This document shows positions 44,941-56,234 of a stretch of DNA of 64,000 nucleotides, one piece after another. How positions within the stretch are numbered: the stretch's first letter is position 1; each line of letters starts with the position of its first letter. The notes under the pieces were generated by a model. The model ran no database searches, was not told the origin of the DNA, and was given only the letters and a program-made list of their open reading frames with translations. This stretch comes from Posidonia oceanica (taxonomy: Eukaryota; Streptophyta; Magnoliopsida; Alismatales; Posidoniaceae), in assembly GCA_037176725.1 (NCBI GenBank), contig JAZBRS010000029.1, forward strand, positions 43,100,001-43,164,000. Direction: 5' to 3'. Made by a program: the position numbers and the translations under genes.

Positions 44941-45150
44941 TTATGATGATGAGTATTATGCTTGGATGGGTGAGTATGCTTAGGTGAATGAGTATGCTTG
45001 GATAGGTGAGTATGCCTGGATAGAATGAGTATGCTTGGATAGAATGAGTATGCTTGGATAGGTGAGTATGCCTAGATAGAATGAGTATGCTTAGATAAAT
45101 GAGTATGCTTGGATAGGTGAGTATGCCTAGATAAATGAGTATGCTTGGAT
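44941..45150 (-). repeat. Minisatellite of about 18-20 bp, E4
   Basis: About ten copies of GAGTATGCTTGGATAGAAT and the variants GAGTATGCCTAGATAAAT and GAGTATGCTTGGATAGGT in direct succession. It lies between pol and the accessory ORF. Confidence 0.8.
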
Positions 45151-46148
45151 GCCCTCAGCATACGGAGTGCTTTGGTGCCTGCTGCGAAGGAAGGGAGTGG
45201 TCCCTGACTCACTGGGCCCTACCTAGACTCTTGGCTTGCTGGTGGCGCTCCGGAACAGGTGTTGGCATTGTACAGGTGGTGGTGTGGTGAGGACAGGCTA
45301 TTGGCCAAACTCTCAGGACCTACACCTATTCTTTCAGCTCTCTCTTTTTGATTTCTCCCTCATAGGTATGCAGTCTTTCTCTGCCCCTAGCCAGGAGAGG
45401 GTGAGTGTTTGCTCTTGGAGGATGTGGTAGACCCTTTTAGGCTTGACATGCTGGGGATCTCTAGTGAGGCATGGGGGATAATGGTGCCTGTGTTTTTTGG
45501 CTACTTTTTGCCTTTTTTCTTGTTTTTGCTTTGCTTGCTTTTTTTCCTCTTTTTTTTTTTGGTTTTTGTTCTGTCTCTTTTCTCTTTTTTTTTTGCTTGT
45601 TGTTTTGCTTTTCTCTTTTTTTTTCCAGGCTTTTGCTATCCCCATTTTGGTGGCAAAAGGAGGGTGTTCGAAATGTAATGGATTTAGGCTTTGGGTCTGT
45701 TGTGTGATGGGTAGGAGGAGCAGAGTTAGACCGCACACCCCTATCTCTGGGGCTGGCTTCTGTCTTCGTCTTCTGTTCCTTGGATGTGCCCAAACCTGGG
45801 TGTCTACTCTCACTCTTTTTCAGACTCACATCCTAACATCTTTTCTCCCTCAGAGGTGTATGTCCTTACGAGATTAGGCAGTTCGCCTGTCCTCGTTGGT
45901 GGTGGCTCCCTCACTAGCTAAGACGTCTGAGTAGTGCTAGGTGAGGTAGGACGACTCTTTCCAGAGCAGGCAAGCACTTCTGGTTTTCATCACTGGGCCT
46001 AAAATGTGATGCTTGAGAGGATGACGATAATGATTTTGAAGAGAGAGAATGCAAGAGTTGAAAGGATGACGATGATGATTTGAAATAGAGGTTGCAAGAG
46101 GTGAGAATGCAAGTGGGAGAAGGGCATCTGCAACGGGGCCGCTTTCGG
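45151..46148 (-). other. E4 segment between pol and the minisatellite
   Basis: The part from 45700 to 45960 matches the E2 sequence downstream of pol. A T-rich tract on the plus strand (45497-45640), A-rich in the sense strand, matches the A-rich tract of E2 in position. ORFs in the T-rich tract are compositional (phenylalanine/leucine or lysine/glutamate). Confidence 0.6.
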
Positions 46149-49100
46149 CTACTGATAGTACTTTTTCAGATAGCAGAGGTTGACGGGCTCAGACTGCTCG
46201 ACCCGGTCCATATCCTCAAGAGTTACAGTACCTCCCGAAAAGATCTGCTTGACCACAAAGGGGCCACGCCAATTGGGTCGGAATTTCCCTCGACCATCAG
46301 GCAAGTGAATGGCACGCAAGACAAGGTCCCCTGGCTGAAAGTTTCTAGGCTGGACCTTCTTCAAGAATGCTCTGGCCATCCGCTTCTGATAGCAGTGAGC
46401 GTTGTGCATAGCTTGCAGTCTGCGCTCATCAATTAAATTCAGTTGGATGCAGCGGTCTTCGACCCATTCTGCCTCTTCCAACTCAGCTTCCCGTAGGATC
46501 CGCAGAGAGGGGATCTCTACTTCAACAGGTAACACCGCCTCCATTCCGTACACCAGAGAGTACAGGGTCGCTCCTGTAGAGGTCCGGATTGATGTCCTGT
46601 ACGCCCAGAGCGCGTACGGGAGCTTGTCGTGCCAATCCTTGTGGGTTTCTGCCATTTTCTTCAGAATCTTGACAATGTTCTTGTTTGCAGACTCCACAGC
46701 TCCGTTCATCTATGGCCGATAGGGCGAGGATCGATGATGCTTGATCTTGAGACTCTGCAGGTATTCCTCGATCCTTTTGGCAATGAAGTTTGTGCCATTA
46801 TCAGAGATGACTGAGTGCGGGACCCCATATCGGGCAACGATATTGTTTCTGATAAATTTTTCTGTTGCCACAGCGGTGACTGTTCTGTAAGAGGCTGCTT
46901 CCACCCACTTGGTAAAGTAATCGATCGCTACCAGAATGTAGCGATGACCATTTGAAGCAGCAGGGTGGATGGCGCCAATGACATCGATCCCCCAGGTGGA
47001 GAAAGGCCATGGCGAGGACATGTTGTGCAGCTGATGTAGAGGGGCCTTGATGAAGTTACCATGAATCTGACAGTTGTGGCATCTACGCATGAACCGGCAG
47101 CAGTCGGCCTCCATGGTCTGCCAGAAATATCCTTGAAGCATGATCTTCTTGGCCAGGAGGACGCCATTCATGTGCGGGCCACAGGTCCCTGCATGCAATT
47201 GGAGCATCAGCGTGTCTGCCTCTGATTTGTCCAGGCAGCGCAGTAGCATCTGATTATATGACCTTCTGTACAGCTGCCCAGCCCCCAACACATACTTTGA
47301 CGCCAGACGCGCCAGAGTTCTCTTGTCTGCTGCCGTGGCATCAGGAGGAAAGCTACCAAACTCCAGAAAAGATTTTATATCTTGATACCAGGGCTGCTCC
47401 TCTGCTGGATCCGTCTCTTCTATGCTCAGGCAATATGCAGGCTACTCAATGCGAGTAACAGATACATCTACTGTACTGTTTTCAGGTATAGTGAGCCAGG
47501 ATGCCAGAGTTGCTAGTGCGTCTGCGTACGCATTCTTCGCTCTGTTCATATATGTGAAGCAGATGCTCTTAAATTCTTCCATCAGCCTCAGCAGGTGTTC
47601 GTGATACGGCACAAGCTTGGGATCTTTTGTCCTCCAGTCGCCGTTCACTTGAGAAATTACCAGCATGGCATCACCGTGCACATGCAGCTTCTGCGCCTCA
47701 TGTTCGAGGGCGACATTCAACCCTAGGATGCATGCTTCATACTCCGCTTCATTGTTTGTGCAGGCGAAAGTCAGCTTCCTCGCGAAGGGAATCATCTGTC
47801 CCTGGGGCGTGGTCAGTACTGCGCCTACGCCTCAGCCCCTTTTGTTGACTGCACCATCGAAGTAGAGCTGCCATTCCTCTTGTTTCTCAGGATCTTTCTG
47901 CTCAGAGTCCTCCATTGCAAAGAGAATGTCTTCATCAGGGAACTGCGTCTGGAGGGGTTGGTATTCAGGCAGAGGAAGGTCAGCAAGATGGTCTGCCATG
48001 GCCTGACCCTTCATGGATTTCTGTGTGACAAAGGTGATGTCGTACTGAGACAATAACACCTGCCACTTCGCACATCTGCCCACCATGGCCGGCTTTTGGA
48101 AAAGGAACTTGATAGGATCGTGCCGGCATAAGAGCTGTACTGGGTATGCCATCATGTAGTGCCTTAGTTTCTGTGCAGCCCAGACAAGGGACAGGCAGGT
48201 CTTCTCTAGTGTACTGTACCTGGCTTCGCATTCATTAAACTTCTTGCTCAGGTAATAGATGGCGCGCTCCTTTCTACCAGATTCGTCATGTTGGCCTAAG
48301 ACAGCGCGCATGGAATGCTGCGTGGTAGAAAGGTAGAGAAGCAAGGGTCTCCCTGGTGTAGGGGGAACCAGGACAGGAGGCTTGATCAGCAGCTGCTTGA
48401 TCTTGGCAAATGCAGCCTGACACTCCTCGCTCCAGTGAATCTGCACATTCTTCTTCAAGAGTTTGAATATGGGCTCGCAGATGGGCGTAAGCTGTGCAAT
48501 GAAGCGGCTAATATATTGTAAACGCCCAAGCAGACTTCTGACTTCTTTTTCAGTCCTAGGGGGTGGCATGTCCACGATGGCTTGTGCTTTCAACGGGTCC
48601 ACCTCAATCCCCCTTTGGCTAACAATGTAGCCGAGCAATTTGCCAGAAGACACCCCGAATACGCACTTCTTGGGATTCAGGCGCAGCTTGTACTTCCGTA
48701 GACGGTCAAAGAGCTTTTTGAGACAGGTAAGATGATCTTCAGGCTCTTTGGTTTTGGCAATCATGTCGTCTACGTAGACCTCTACTTCTTGGTGCATGAG
48801 GTCGTGGAACAGCGCAGTCATGGCCCTCTGATAGGTCGCACCAGCATTCTTCAGGCCGAACGGCATGACTTGGTAGAAGACTCCCCAAGGGGTGATGAAT
48901 GAAGTCTTTTCCATGTCTTCTCCTGCCATTTTGATTTGATTGTATCCAGAAAAGCCGTCCATGAAGGAGAGCATCTTGTGGCCCGCTGTATTGTCGACTA
49001 GGACGTCAATGTGAGGCAATGGAAAGTCGTCCTTGGGACTCGCCTTGTTCAGGTCCCTGTAGTCGATGCAGATCCAGATTCGGCCATCTTTCTTGGGCAC

Positions 49101-52100
49101 AGGTACAATGTTTGCCAGCCATTCAGGATAAAGAACGACCTTCAGAAAGTTGACCCTGAGCTGCTTCATTATCTCTTCTTTGATCATGAGCAGCCACTGT
49201 GGTCGCCATCTTCTTAGTTTCTGCTTCACTGGCTTGGCATCCGGGTTTAAGGGCAGATTGTGCACCACAACTTCTATGTCAAGGCCGACCATATCCTCGT
49301 AACTCCAGGCGAAGACATCCGCATATTCTTCCAGGAATGCGATGAACTCTGCTCGAGCCTGGGAGGACAGCTGGGCACTGATACGAACTTCTCTGACTTC
49401 CTCAGCTGTGCCGATGTTGACAACCTCTGTTTCTTCTTCAACATGGAGGTTGGGGCCTTCTGGGTCGTCGTCATAGGGCCGGAACTCGGGCAATGATTCA
49501 TCAGTCTCATCCATGCCCGTATCATCCTCCTCTCCATAAGCAATAAGTTCCGAGAGGATCTCTTTCTCAAAGGAAGGGCTTGTGATGTCGAAAGAGTGCA
49601 TATGTTCCGTTGCTTGGCCCTGGTGACGCTTCAGGATGGTCACGCTTACTCTAGTGTTCTTGTAGCCTCGGTGCGCGACCTCCGTCCCAGCAACTCCTTC
49701 TGCTGTTTGCTCTGGCCTGCCTGATTCTGCTGAGTGCTTTGCTGATTCTACTGAGGGCCTTGCTGATTCTGCTGTTGATGCTGCTGACTGTTCTGCTGCT
49801 GAGGCTGCTGACAGCTCTGTTACTGGTTCTGCTTTCTGCTCTGTTACTGCTGCTGCTTGCACTGCTGATGGTTCCTCCTCCGGGTCTTCTAATGTGCTTG
49901 GGGAGGGTATGCCGGACTGGCGGCTGATCAGGGCGTTGCCGCTTGCTATGCTGCTCAAATGAGGCATGTGTTGCACAAACCACCTAGACCCGCTTTCCGA
50001 TTGGAGAGTAATGAGCTCATCTGGTCTAGGGGAGTCCGGCGCTGCTGAGTCTTCTTCCAGGACCATGATAGAGGCATGGTCTTCTTGCAGAGGAGGGTCC
50101 GTAACCACGGCTTTCCCTTTCCTTTCTGCGGCTTGATGCTCTGCTAGGTCTTCTGCTATTGACTTGATCTGTTCTTGATAGAGTAGTTCTAAGTCAGACA
50201 TCCAAGAATCGACCTGGGCTTCTATCGCCACTCCTTCTTCCTCGTCCGAGGGGGAGTCGACGTAGTAGGCGTCGGAAGCCTGCGGCACTGGCCCGGCTGC
50301 AAGACGGATTGCTGCCCTTGGAATCTGCATGTTCTGGTTCATGGGCACGTCCGATGGCGGCAACTCTGATGTAGAAGGCCCAAATAGACAAGTCAGCGGT
50401 GCCATAGATGGATATGCTGCCAGGGTCACTGTTGGAGAGTAAGCAGGGGTGCTCTTCAGAGGGCTCAAGGGCCCGGAGAGTGTAGTGCTCAGTTGGCCTT
50501 TTGTATCGGGCCGTAACCGAGAGAGTGCAGCCTCTGACGCCATGGGGTCTTGCCATGAGAGCTGCTGCTGGTTGTCAGGAGGATGCGAAGCGGACTGCGC
50601 CTGCTGCATTCCTAGAGATGTGGCTGCTGAAGCGGGCTGAGCCGCGCTGTTGACTGTATTGATTGACCGCCCCTCCAGAGATAGGGACAGTGGCACTGAT
50701 GTTGCTGTGACCGCTGGTAGCATGCTTGATTCTGCCAGAAGGAGTGTCTCTGACTCCTGCACTGCTGCTGTCTGTTCTTGGGAAGCTGATGTGGCTGCAA
50801 AAGAGTGGGAACTTGCCAGTTCTGCCACAGGGCCTGCTGAGCTGCCTGCTGTTTCTGCCGGAGGAAGAGCTGAATAGATTGACTGTGTGGCCTCTGCTCT
50901 GATCACTGTTTCTGCTATGCTGGTTGGGACTGCCTCTGTTGTGCCAGACTGCTCCTCATCCAAGTAGTAGTCCTCAACACACACCCAATCCTCTGTCGGT
51001 ACCGTGTCTTGATCGTCGGATGATCCCAGGGTTCCTGCACTGGTAAAGTTAGTGAGGTCTCTGGGAATGGCTGATGCATGGTCCTTGAGCTGGAAGCAGT
51101 GATCTTCGTTGGTCTTGGGCTCGTAGCCGAGGCCTTCCGATTTCCTTCGCTCCACTGCTACGATCGGCTCTGCGATCTCCTGGCCGTGACGCCCGAGTGG
51201 CGTACCCTTTATGTAACCCCACCTGTGACATACATTCTCGACCATTCGAAAGGGGTTGCTGTGAACGGTCAAGGAGTTGACGCGTTCAAGATCAGGAATG
51301 AAGTTAACCGGCTCGCACCGATTAACGCGATATAGGGCTTCAGAAGTCTCGGGGTCAAACGGGATAGATTGCGAAGACACGGGGGAGGCTGCTTCGATCC
51401 ACTCCTTCTCAAAGTTCTCTGCCATGACGACAATGACATTGTCGCCGCGTCGGTACTTTATCATTCGATGGAGGGTCGAAGGAAGGACCTGATGCTTGTG
51501 GAGCCAAGGGCGCCCAAGCAGAAGATTGAAGTTCGGCTGCAAGTCGACGACATAGAATTCTACGTCGAAGACAACCGGGCCAATAGCGAGAGGAATAATC
51601 AGAACCCCTAGAGCGTCATGGTGAGTGTTGTCAAAGGCTGTCATTCCCTTCACGGCTGGCGTGATGTCCTCGGCTTTGAATCCGAGCTTGGTTGCAGTAC
51701 GCAAGGGGCAGACGTTAAGGCCTGACCCATTATCAACCAGTGTTAGGGGAATGCGAAAGTTTTTGAACTGCACCGTGACGAATAGGGGCTGGTTGTGATT
51801 AATCCCTGCCGGAGGCAGCTCATCGCTCGTAAAAGAGATGACCTGGGGCTCCGCAATCAACCCAACCATGCTCTCCAAGGCAGAAGGCTCAATGGACTGG
51901 GACACACGGGCAGCCTGGAACACACGAAGAAAAGCCTTGCGGTGTTCGGCAGAGGTGTGGATCAAGTCCCAGATAGAAATGTCGGCTTTGACCTTCTTAA
52001 GCTGGGAGGTCAAGTCGGCTTTAGGTTGGCTCCTTCTAGCAACTGAAGGGGTGATTCTAGCAGGTTTTGAGGGAGTAGTGGCAGGAAGCTGGGTTACTAC

Positions 52101-54944
52101 AGGCTGGGTAGGGATTTGGCTAGTTACAGGCTGATCTGGAGTTGGATCTACTATGGGTTGGCTAGAGGGTGGGGGCATAACAGGTCTAGGGTGAGTTGGC
52201 CTAATTGCCAGTGTTGGGGACCTGTAAACCCTCCCCGATCGCGTTACTTCCGCGCATATCTCTGTGGCGTAGCTGTAAGGGACGCGATGGGTGTCCAGGG
52301 TCAAATCAATGACGACTGGAGCACGTGCTGCGAGCATAGGAGGGGTTACAGGGGGACCTATTGGATACTGCGGTCTGTCTAATGGGTATGGTTGTTGGGG
52401 TGGGAAGGCTGGGGCAGGTTGAGGTCTGCCTAGAAGGTGTAACTGAGGCCGCCCTAAAAGGTGGATGGGGGAACTAGGCTGGGCTCTAGCTAAGAGGTGC
52501 ACAGGGGATTGAGCCTGGGGAAGCACGGTGGGAGGCGCGAGAGGGCGCTCTAGCCTGGCACGCGGTCGGATCAGGTGAATTCCCGACTCGGAGCCGGCAA
52601 CTGCCGCGAGATAGAGACTGACTGGGAAAGGCTCAGAGATGTCAGAGATGAGATCAGAAGGGTCGACCACAGAGGTAGCAGGCCCAGAGGGAAAGACAGA
52701 GTGGATGCCTGAGGTTCCCGCCCCTCCCGGATAAGTGTGCTTCGGTAAAGGTTGGCGGACGATGCCAGAATGCGGGGGAACAGCTGAGTGTGCAGATGCA
52801 TGAGTGTGTGCTTGAGTGGATGCCTCGTGCGTGTCGATCACAATCGTTCTCGACTCGATCAAGTCCTGAATTGCGTTCCGCAGGGAGAAACAATTGTCCG
52901 TCGAATGCCCGACACTTCGATGGAAATTGCAGAAGAGGTCCGACCTAAACCAATGCGGCAGAGGACTTGGTGGCGGACGAACCTCCGGGAACTTCAGGAG
53001 CGATGTAACCTTTGGCAAGATGGCCGTGAGCGGTTCCACCAGTGGGGTGAAACTACGCCTCTCAGTAGGTGGTCTTCTTTGCCTTGGGTGTGAGCCTTGC
53101 TGAACCGGTGCGGCAGGATAGATCGGTCTAGCGGTGGTAGTGATGTGTGGTGTGTGTGGATTCCTAGGTGCAGGAGCGTACACCATCTGAGCTGGGGCAG
53201 GCCGGGACGGCAAGCGAACAGGCACAGCAGGAGAATCGATGAATGCAACAGCGGGTTTCGGCGAATCCTTCCTCTTCGGGCGGTTGTTGCTGCTGCCGCT
53301 GTTGTTGTTGTTGGGGGTGCTGCTGTTGGCACTGTTACTGCTAATCACTGCCTGCTTAGCGAACGCAGAGAGAGCTGGGAAGTTGCCACTCCGCAAAGAA
53401 CTCTCCACACGCGCTCCAGCTCTGATGAGTGCCGCAAAAGTAGTGACTGGTTGGATGCTAAGTAGAGCTCCGAGAGACGGCTGCGCCCCTTTGATAATGA
53501 TTTCGATAGACTCCTCGTCAGAGGGTCTATCTCGAACCTGAGATGCAAGGGCGCGCCAGCGGCCGACGTACTCCCCGAACGGCTCACCAGAATTCTGCTT
53601 GATTGCGATCAAGTCCGCCCTCTTTGGGACCAGATCGAGGTTGAAGGAGTACTGTTCCAGGAACGCCTGACTGAGGTCATTCCAAGTCTTGATGGCTGAC
53701 ATATCAAGCGATGTGGACCACTTGAGTGCTAGCCCGGTCAAACTCTTCTGGAACAAGCGGATCAGCAACCTCTCGTCAGCCTGAAGCTGAGCGAGATCAC
53801 CGCAATACGCCTTCAAATGTGCTACGGGGCAGCCCCTACCATTATACTTCTCGAAGTCTGGGATTTTGAACTTCGGAGGGAGTACCGCCTCTGGAAAGCA
53901 GCAGAGGTCCCGGAATTGGTAGGTTTGGTGCTCAGTACCCTGCACTAGTCGTAGTGCCTTCTCCAAGACGTCCATCTGGTTATTGATGGGGTCTAGGATT
54001 GCTGCTGTAGGAGAGGGATCAGCAGGGGTAGCGAGCACATACGCCGAATGGGTCGCACCTAAGTGCTCCTCCGGATCTACCATAGCGTCGCCTGGTGGAG
54101 CGACGGGATGGCCGGCGTATTCGTGCTGGGGGACTGTGTATGCAGGAGTGTATGCAGGATGCTGGACTTGGTGCAGAGGGGAAGAGTAGATGCCATGCTG
54201 TGCTGTGACAGGGGTAGGATGACAGAGCACCAGTTGCTGTACAGGCGGAGTGCTAGACAGCGAGCCAATGAGGTACTGGGCTCCAGTCGGTCCAAAAGAC
54301 TGACCACCAGAGGGAAGTGGAGCATGCTGTGCCAAGTGTTGTGCAGCAGGAGGCGGTAAACGAGCCCCCATCGTCGGAACCGTGAGCAGTTGAGACGATG
54401 GTCGAGGCGGAGGTGTGGAGGTCGATGCATGGAATGCAGGAACTGGCCTCAGAGGAACCTCAGGAACGACAGGAATAGAGGAAGGACGAACCGATAGAGC
54501 CATGCCCTGCAGTCTCTGGGCAAGCTCCATCAGGTGCTGGTACTGCGCCTCGGGCGTCTCGCCAGTGGGGACGCTGAAGTGCAGTGCCGGCGAAGGCTGA
54601 GAAACAAGTGGCATGGACACAGACTGTCCGGGAGGGAAGGATTCTACAGCAAAGGTCGCAGCGACGGTGGAAGGGATGTCGAAAGCGACGTATCCCTAGG
54701 ATGGAGGGGGCAGTGGCGTCTCCGAAACGCGAGTGACGGCCGTCAAGATAGATTCGGCGACCGGATCCGGAGGAAGAGATGCTTGCCACTGTCCCGGGAC
54801 GTACTGAGAACCTAGAAACGTTAGGGGAGGAAACCCTGGCATCGGAGGGGGAACAAGGGGGACAGAAGGAGCAACCGGAGGGGCCGGAATGAAAACACCC
54901 TCCGTGACAGGAGTGAAAAGAGGCTCACTGACGTACTGGGCCAT
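46149..54944 (-). pseudogene. E4 gag-pol polyprotein, one frame, four stops
   Basis: From Met-Ala-Gln at 54944 one frame runs 2931 codons with no frameshift. The longest stop-free piece is 54620-47832. Numbering from 54620: capsid region about 255-375; knuckle C-NF-H-RSVG-H-STDN-C about 564-577; protease D-N-G-S at 963; G-patch-like GYIKGTPLGRHG...GLGY about 1134-1166; a 450-residue Ser/Ala/Glu-rich spacer; RT with IDYRDLNKASPKDDFPLP and YVDD at 1949; gypsy RNase H to about 2200; archaeal-type RNase H from YFDGA at about 2254; then integrase with HAGTCGPH and CHNC zinc ligands, WGID, SDNGTNF and ESANK. No chromodomain. Stops: TAG 54696-54698, TGA 47832-47834, TAG 47442-47444, TAG 46710-46712. 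The last falls just before the catalytic Glu. All four fit single C-to-T changes. Very close to intact but not autonomous as it stands. Confidence 0.93.
49690..49880 (-). repeat. Coding repeat in the protease-RT spacer of E4
   Basis: Imperfect direct repeats with the words GCTGATTCTGCTGAG and CTTTGCTGATTCT on the plus strand encode runs of the type Ser-Ala-Glu/Ala-Glu-Ser in the polyprotein. The leucine-rich plus-strand ORF at 49739-49927 is its shadow. Confidence 0.6.
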
Positions 54945-56216
54945 TGCTGACCTAGATCGCGTGAGAACAGGGCTGCGACGGGTATTCAGGCGGTGCTTCC
55001 TAGGAGGAGCTATCGTTGCAAATGCGGATAGCTCGGAAGGGGAATGGTCGCGAATGAAGTCGCAAAAGGGGTGTCAACGGGGGTCGATACTCGTGCTCTA
55101 GCAAAGGGAAACTCGCTATACCGATCACGCTGACACAACAGAAGGAAATTAGGGTTAGAAACTAAAAGATGAATGCAAATGAGTTAGTTAAATGGCATGA
55201 ATGATATGCATACTTTCTAGTATGCCCCCCTCACCTAACTAGTGTTTCCTAGCAAGGTTGTCTACTCCGAGTACCCCTGGGTGTACAGGTCACCGACTCA
55301 GGTCAGAAAAAGTAGGTCCCCTGTCTAACTCCTGGCCCAAAGCTCAGGAAATGACAGGGTGGTGCGTTGGTGGCCTCTACCCCGCCAAAGCGTGGGTGGT
55401 ACCCTCTACTAACACCGACACGACCCCCGGACGAGGGGTGGACAGACCGACTGACCGTCCTTCGCAAACTAATAGGTGGACTCAGATGAGAAGAATGCAT
55501 GCCCTATATGATGCTTATGCAAATGCTTAAAGTCTTTTATCTTGCGCATTTTATTAACCAGAGGGAGTGAAGGATTGTTCAGGGTCTCTAGTTGCTCCTA
55601 GGAGTTCTTTCTACTTGCGGTTTTTAGTTAACCATGGGGAGAGCAAACAAGTTTCTACTATCCTAGGCATGGCATGTGCGAAAGGGAAGAAAATCAGTCA
55701 AGCATGGCAGGCCGACAATCATACAACACAACAAAAGGCAAGCGCATGGCATGTGCAAGTGTTTGTGAGCATAATGGTGAAGAAAAAACATTCATCAAGT
55801 CAAAAGGCATGCATGCAAGTCATGTGTGTGCGTAGTGACATAGCAAAGGTGTAAAAGAAGCATTCAACATTCAAAAAGCATGTATTATTGCCAAACAAGT
55901 ATGTAGACATGCAATGTGCGATAACTAAAGCAGTAATAAGCAAGTAAGGCAAGGAAAATAAAGACAAGTAAGCTGTAAAGGAAGTTAGAGCGTAAGCAAG
56001 ACAATAAGCAAATAAACAAACAGAGAAGCAAAGCCAAGCAAAAAGAGCGCAAACCGAGGCGAAAGAGGTGCAAAACCTAAGCAAAGTAGCCACAAAGCGA
56101 CTTTCTAGGAGTTTGCACAGAAAAACGAGCAAAGCAGACAAAGAAGGCACACAAGACAGGCAAAACTACGAAAACAGGCGAGCAAAAAGCCGGGAACGAA
56201 AGCCGGAGTCTAGCAT
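54945..56216 (-). other. E4 5' leader
   Basis: Homologous to the E1 and E2 leaders. The frame of gag continues upstream of 54944 for some 25 codons without a stop, but the ATG that opens this stretch in E2 reads ACG here, so initiation at 54944 is more likely. The AAGCAAGTAAA-rich section at 55920-56060 corresponds to that of E1. Confidence 0.7.
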
Positions 56217-56233
56217 CCCCAGTAGAGTCGCCA
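56217..56233 (-). other. E4 primer-binding site (tRNA-Arg type)
   Basis: On the minus strand TGGCGACTCTACTGGGG, one base inside the LTR. The first nine bases match the tRNA-Arg 3' end exactly; two later positions differ from the form in E1 and E2. Confidence 0.88.
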
Positions 56234-56234
56234 C

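Noticed and set aside
52788..53541. Plus-strand ORFs of about 100-120 codons over gag
   Set aside because: Antisense shadows of the E4 gag frame.
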